Source: Craspedostauros australis | Lineage: Eukaryota; Bacillariophyta; Bacillariophyceae; Mastogloiales; Achnanthaceae | Assembly: GCA_026770025.1 (NCBI GenBank) | Contig: JAMXDE010000008.1 | Coordinates: 2,951,036 to 3,015,035, forward strand | Reading direction: 5' to 3' | DNA: 64,000 nt | Shown: one piece after another, positions 63,601 through 64,000 of the stretch | How positions within the stretch are numbered: the stretch's first letter is position 1 | How the letters are laid out: every line of letters starts with the position of its first letter | Position numbers and translations under genes: made by a program | Notes under the pieces: model-generated | What the model was told of the DNA's origin: nothing | The model's database searches: none | Seen by the model: the letters and a program-made list of their open reading frames with translations, nothing else

Positions 63601-64000
63601 CATTGCGGATGGTCCATCACTTGGAAGCTTGCTGGGAAGTGTGGATGGTCGTTGACTCGGTATTGCGGATGGTCCATCACTTGGAAGCTTGCTGGGAAGT
63701 GTGGATGCTCGTTGACTCGGCATTGCGGATGGTCCATCACTTGGAAGCTTGCTGGGGAGTGTGGATGGTCCTGTACTCGGCATTGCGGATGGTCCATCAC
63801 TTGGAAGCTTGCTGGGAAGTGTGGATGGTCGTTGACTCGGTATTGCGGATGGTCCATCGCTTGGAAGCTTGCTGGGAAGTGTGGATGCTCGTTGACTCGG
63901 CATTGTGGATGGTCCATCGCTTGGGAGCTGACTGGGAAGTGTGGATGGTCCTCGACTCGGCATTGTGGATGGCCCATCCGTCGGTACACTCGTTGGTCCT
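48619..64000 (-). CDS. Giant PS-repeat protein, 5' end beyond window
   Basis: One frame is open from the right edge to the stop at 48619, more than 5,120 codons without interruption. Nearly all is built of a 20-residue unit (such as PSTLPSKLPSDGPSAMPSQR) with a 24-residue variant containing PSEGPTSVPTDGPST. From about 49,250 leftward the repeats become simpler (PSTQPSDRPS). A non-repetitive C-terminal domain of about 140 residues follows (nucleotides 49045-48619): CEESSGS, TQTWSQSVAYFYTN, DNHCTLS, VTSCMP, DIFVSDPSFDENLD, VPDYCYKP, VIKCYDPYE. It has several Cys and no membrane segment. Pro/Ser regularity every second to fourth residue suggests an extended, probably glycosylated rod. Secretion is inferred from the paralogue at 33506-35563; the N terminus and signal peptide are not visible. 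Function is unknown; a cell-wall or surface role is a guess. Confidence 0.85.
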   Translation of the reverse strand, partial: GPTSVPTDGPSTMPSRGPSTLPSQLPSDGPSTMPSQRASTLPSKLPSDGPSAIPSQRPSTLPSKLPSDGPSAMPSTGPSTLPSKLPSDGPSAMPSQRASTLPSKLPSDGPSAIPSQRPSTLPSKLPSDGPSAMPSQRPSTLPSKLPSDGPSAIPSRRPSALPSEGPTSVPTDGPSTMPSRGPSTLPSTLPSDGPSAMPSTGPSTLPSKLPSDGPSAMPSQPPSTLPSTLPSNGPSAIPSRRPSALPSEGPTSVPTDGPSTMPSQRPSTLPSTLPSDGPSAMPSQRPSTLPSTLPSNGPSAMPSQLPSALPSEGPTSVPTDGPSTMPSRGPSTLPSTLPSDGPSAMPSQRPSTLPSTLPSNGPSAMPSQLPSALPSEGPTSVPTDGPSTMPSQRASTLPSKLPSEGPSAMPSQRPSTLPSKLPSNGPSAMPSQLPSALPSEGPTSVPTDGPSTMPSRGPSTLPSTLPSDGPSAMPSQRPSTLPSTLPSNGPSAMPSQLPSALPSEGPTSVPTDGPSTMPSRGPSTLPSTLPSDGPSAMPSRGPSTLPSKLPSEGPSAMPSQRASTLPSKLPSDGPSAMPSQRPSTLPSKLPSDGPSAMPSQRPSTLPSKLPSDGPSAMPSQRPSTLPSTLPSNGPSAIPSQPPSTLPSTLPSDGPSAMPSRGPSTLPSKLPSEGPSAMPSQRASTLPSKLPSDGPSAIPSQRPSTLPSKLPSDGPSAMPSQRPSTLPSKLPSDGPSAMPSQPPSTLPSTLPSNGPSAIPSRRPSALPSEGPTSVPTDGPSTMPSRGPSTLPSTLPSDGPSAMPSRGPSTLPSTPPSDGPSTMPSRGPSTLPSTLPSDGPSAMPSQLPSALPSEGPTSVPTDGPSTMPSQRASTLPSKLPSDGPSAIPSQRPSTLPSKLPSEGPSAMPSQRASTLPSKLPSDGPSAIPSQRPSTLPSKLPSDGPSAMPSQRPSTLPSKLPSDGPSAMPSTGPSTLPSKLPSDGPSAMPSQPPSTLPSTLPSNGPSAIPSRRPSALPSEGPTSVPTDGPSTMPSRGPSTLPSTLPSDGPSAMPSQRPSTLPSTPPSNGPSAMPSQLPSALPSEGPTSVPTDGPSTMPSRRPSTLPSQLPSDGPSTMPSQRASTLPSKLPSDGPSAIPSQRPSTLPSKLPSDGPSAMPSQPPSTLPSKLPSDGPSAMPSTGPSTLPSKLPSDGPSAMPSQPPSTLPSTLPSNGPSAIPSRRPSALPSEGPTSVPTDGPSTMPSRGPSTLPSTLPSDGPSAMPSQRPSTLPSTLPSNGPSAMPSQLPSALPSEGPTSVPTDGPSTMPSRGPSTLPSTLPSDGPSAMPSQRPSTLPSTLPSDGPSAMPSQLPSALPSEGPTSVPTDGPSTMPSRGPSTLPSTLPSDGPSAMPSQRPSTLPSTLPSNGPSAMPSQLPSALPSEGPTSVPTDGPSTMPSQRPSTLPSTLPSDGPSAMPSQRPSTLPSTLPSNGPSAMPSQLPSALPSEGPTSVPTDGPSTMPSQRASTLPSKLPSDGPSAIPSQRPSTLPSKLPSEGPSAMPSQRPSTLPSKLPSDGPSAIPSRRPSALPSEGPTSVPTDGPSTMPSRGPSTLPSTLPSDGPSAMPSTGPSTLPSKLPSDGPSAMPSQRPSTLPSKLPSDGPSAIPSRRPSALPSEGPTSVPTDGPSTMPSRGPSTLPSTLPSDGPSAMPSTGPSTLPSKLPSDGPSAMPSQPPSTLPSTLPSNGPSAIPSRRPSALPSEGPTSVPTDGPSTMPSQRPSTLPSTLPSDGPSAMPSQRPSTLPSTPPSNGPSAMPSQLPSALPSEGPTSVPTDGPSTMPSRGPSTLPSQLPSDGPSTMPSQRASTLPSKLPSDGPSAIPSQRPSTLPSKLPSDGPSAMPSTGPSTLPSKLPSDGPSAMPSQRASTLPSKLPSDGPSAIPSQRPSTLPSKLPSDGPSAMPSQRPSTLPSKLPSDGPSAIPSRRPSALPSEGPTSVPTDGPSTMPSRGPSTLPSTLPSDGPSAMPSTGPSTLPSKLPSDGPSAMPSQPPSTLPSTLPSNGPSAIPSRRPSALPSEGPTSVPTDGPSTMPSQRPSTLPSTLPSDGPSAMPSQRPSTLPSTLPSNGPSAMPSQLPSALPSEGPTSVPTDGPSTMPSRGPSTLPSTLPSDGPSAMPSQRPSTLPSTLPSNGPSAMPSQLPSALPSEGPTSVPTDGPSTMPSQRASTLPSKLPSEGPSAMPSQRPSTLPSKLPSNGPSAMPSQLPSALPSEGPTSVPTDGPSTMPSRGPSTLPSTLPSDGPSAMPSQRPSTLPSTLPSNGPSAMPSQLPSALPSEGPTSVPTDGPSTMPSRGPSTLPSTLPSDGPSAMPSRGPSTLPSKLPSEGPSAMPSQRASTLPSKLPSDGPSAIPSQRPSTLPSKLPSDGPSAMPSQRPSTLPSKLPSDGPSAMPSQRPSTLPSTLPSNGPSAIPSQPPSTLPSTLPSDGPSAMPSRGPSTLPSKLPSEGPSAMPSQRASTLPSKLPSDGPSAIPSQRPSTLPSKLPSDGPSAMPSQRPSTLPSKLPSDGPSAMPSQPPSTLPSTLPSNGPSAIPSRRPSALPSEGPTSVPTDGPSTMPSRGPSTLPSTLPSDGPSAMPSRGPSTLPSTPPSDGPSTMPSRGPSTLPSTLPSDGPSAMPSQLPSALPSEGPTSVPTDGPSTMPSQRASTLPSKLPSDGPSAIPSQRPSTLPSKLPSEGPSAMPSQRASTLPSKLPSDGPSAIPSQRPSTLPSKLPSDGPSAMPSQRPSTLPSKLPSDGPSAMPSTGPSTLPSKLPSDGPSAMPSQPPSTLPSTLPSNGPSAIPSRRPSALPSEGPTSVPTDGPSTMPSRGPSTLPSTLPSDGPSAMPSQRPSTLPSTPPSNGPSAMPSQLPSALPSEGPTSVPTDGPSTMPSRRPSTLPSQLPSDGPSTMPSQRASTLPSKLPSDGPSAIPSQRPSTLPSKLPSDGPSAMPSQPPSTLPSKLPSDGPSAMPSTGPSTLPSKLPSDGPSAMPSQPPSTLPSTLPSNGPSAIPSRRPSALPSEGPTSVPTDGPSTMPSRGPSTLPSTLPSDGPSAMPSQRPSTLPSTLPSNGPSAMPSQLPSALPSEGPTSVPTDGPSTMPSRGPSTLPSTLPSDGPSAMPSQRPSTLPSTLPSDGPSAMPSQLPSALPSEGPTSVPTDGPSTMPSRGPSTLPSTLPSDGPSAIPSQRPSTLPSTLPSNGPSAMPSQLPSALPSEGPTSVPTDGPSTMPSQRPSTLPSTLPSDGPSAMPSQRASTLPSTLPSDGPSAIPSQRPSALPSEGPTSVPTDGPSTMPSRGPSTLPSTLPSDGPSTMPSQPPSTLPSKLPSDGPSAIPSQRPSTLPSKLPSDGPSAMPSQPPSTLPSKLPSDGPSAMPSTGPSTLPSKLPSDGPSAMPSTGPSTLPSTLPSNGPSAMPSQLPSALPSEGPTSVPTDGPSTMPSRGPSTLPSTLPSDGPSAMPSQRPSTLPSTLPSNGPSAIPSQRPSALPSEGPTSVPTDGPSAMPSRGPSTLPSTPPSDGPSTMPSQRPSTLPSTLPSNGPSAMPSQLPSALPSEGPTSVPTDGPSTMPSQRASTLPSKLPSDGPSAIPSQRPSTLPSKLPSEGPSAMPSQRASTLPSKLPSDGPSAIPSQRPSTLPSKLPSDGPSAMPSQRPSTLPSKLPSDGPSAMPSTGPSTLPSKLPSDGPSAMPSQPPSTLPSTLPSNGPSAIPSRRPSALPSEGPTSVPTDGPSTMPSRGPSTLPSTLPSDGPSAMPSQRPSTLPSTLPSNGPSAMPSQLPSALPSEGPTSVPTDGPSTMPSQRASTLPSKLPSDGPSAIPSQRPSTLPSKLPSEGPSAMPSQRPSTLPSKLPSDGPSAIPSQRPSTLPSKLPSDGPSAMPSQPPSTLPSKLPSDGPSAMPSQRPSTLPSTPPSDGPSAMPSQPPSTLPSTLPSNGPSAIPSRRPSALPSEGPTSVPTDGPSTMPSQRPSTLPSTLPSDGPSAMPSQRASTLPSTLPSDGPSAIPSQRPSALPSEGPTSVPTDGPSTMPSRGPSTLPSTLPSDGPSTMPSQPPSTLPSKLPSDGPSAIPSQRPSTLPSKLPSDGPSAMPSQPPSTLPSKLPSDGPSAMPSTGPSTLPSKLPSDGPSAMPSTGPSTLPSTLPSNGPSAMPSQLPSALPSEGPTSVPTDGPSTMPSRGPSTLPSTLPSDGPSAMPSQRPSTLPSTLPSNGPSAIPSRRPSALPSEGPTSVPTDGPSAMPSRGPSTLPSTPPSDGPSTMPSQRPSTLPSTLPSNGPSAMPSQLPSALPSEGPTSVPTDGPSTMPSQRASTLPSKLPSDGPSAIPSQRPSTLPSKLPSEGPSAMPSQRASTLPSKLPSDGPSAIPSQRPSTLPSKLPSDGPSAMPSQRPSTLPSKLPSDGPSAMPSTGPSTLPSKLPSDGPSAMPSQPPSTLPSTLPSNGPSAIPSRRPSALPSEGPTSVPTDGPSTMPSRGPSTLPSTLPSNGPSAMPSQLPSALPSEGPTSVPTDGPSTMPSQRASTLPSKLPSDGPSAIPSQRPSTLPSKLPSEGPSAMPSQRPSTLPSKLPSDGPSAIPSQRPSTLPSKLPSDGPSAIPSQRPSTLPSKLPSDGPSAMPSQPPSTLPSKLPSDGPSAMPSTGPSTLPSKLPSDGPSAIPSRRPSALPSEGPTSVPTDGPSTMPSQRPSTLPSTLPSDGPSAMPSQRPSTLPSTLPSDGPSAMPSQLPSALPSEGPTSVPTDGPSTMPSRGPSTLPSTLPSDGPSAMPSQRPSTLPSTLPSNGPSAIPSRRPSALPSEGPTSVPTDGPSAMPSRGPSTLPSKLPSDGPSAMPSQPPSTLPSKLPSDGPSAMPSQRPSTLPSKLPSDGPSAMPSTGPSTLPSKLPSDGPSAMPSTGPSTLPSKLPSDGPSAMPSQPPSTLPSKLWSDGPTSLPTDGPSAMLSNGPSSLPSTQPSDRPSTQPSTQPSDRPSIQPSTQPSSQPSHRPSDSPSTQPSNQPSDRTSTSPTACEESSGSVNDVSSDRVILISRRGHAAFAQSPIQVLSSDGSTVAFKITQTWSQSVAYFYTNYPTWDDNHCTLSENFSQGASRTVVTSCMPTTNIAIVDIFVSDPSFDENLDTAAVPDYCYKPGGLNHPTAQYTFVIKCYDPYE
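49050..64000 (-). repeat. 60/72-bp tandem array with higher-order duplications
   Basis: About 240 copies of a 60-bp unit, itself five 12-bp PSxx subunits, interrupted by 72-bp variants. Larger segments recur at fixed distances: about 936 bp (57760-58600 against 58696 onward), 2184 bp (about 50600-52100 against 52800-54300) and 5388 bp (about 54250-58610 against 59640-64000), with only a few substitutions. All lengths are multiples of 12, so the frame is kept. Confidence 0.92.

Noticed and set aside
49050-64000. Regular spaced repeats that could suggest a CRISPR array
   Set aside because: Units are contiguous, without unique spacers, and code for protein in a eukaryotic context.

Overview
The window looks like nuclear DNA from a photosynthetic stramenopile, most likely a diatom. 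Four things point that way. Genes are compact, with one or no short GT-AG intron. A retrotransposon resembles the diatom CoDi type of Ty1/copia elements. A reductase carries a plastid presequence with a diatom-type cleavage site (Ala before Phe). The right end holds a giant protein of PSxxPS repeats, a composition I associate with diatom secreted or cell-wall proteins. The species assignment is inference; no database was searched.

Layout: 1-4262 is the 5' part of a Ty1/copia element on the minus strand (gag, plus pol running off the left edge). From 4904 to 32201 lies a dense gene block: an Fpg-uracil DNA glycosylase fusion, a phytanoyl-CoA-dioxygenase-like oxygenase, a spliced ankyrin protein, a GT14-like glycosyltransferase, a Rad54/Rdh54-like SNF2 translocase, a UBE3C-like HECT ligase, a conserved three-TM membrane protein, a spliced DCN1-like neddylation factor, a membrane-anchored thioredoxin, a PP2A catalytic subunit, a spliced EGF-type single-pass protein and a small spliced gene of unknown function. 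From 33506 to 35563 there is a secreted protein and, next to it, a frame-broken PS/GPTS-repeat gene. At 37384-41304 are a plastid-type SDR and a carotenoid oxygenase. An apparently recent LTR element fills 41548-47943. From 48619 to the right edge runs one PS-repeat gene of more than 5,100 codons.

The genes are ordinary eukaryotic single-gene units rather than operons; several pairs are divergent (13234-16674 with 17567-22099; 22512-23387 with 24449-25416; 25908-26471 with 27245-28315; 28864-30070 with 31358-32201) and probably share promoter regions. Functional themes are DNA repair (glycosylase fusion, Rad54-like), protein modification (HECT, DCN1, PP2A, thioredoxin) and plastid or carotenoid metabolism.

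The observations I rate highest are the two-glycosylase fusion, a PDZ-like segment in the left retrotransposon pol, the giant repeat gene that has grown by nested segmental duplication together with its degraded paralogue, and the right retrotransposon, whose gag and pol are separated by a single in-frame TGA and whose LTRs are identical. I did not see tRNA or rRNA genes or a CRISPR array.
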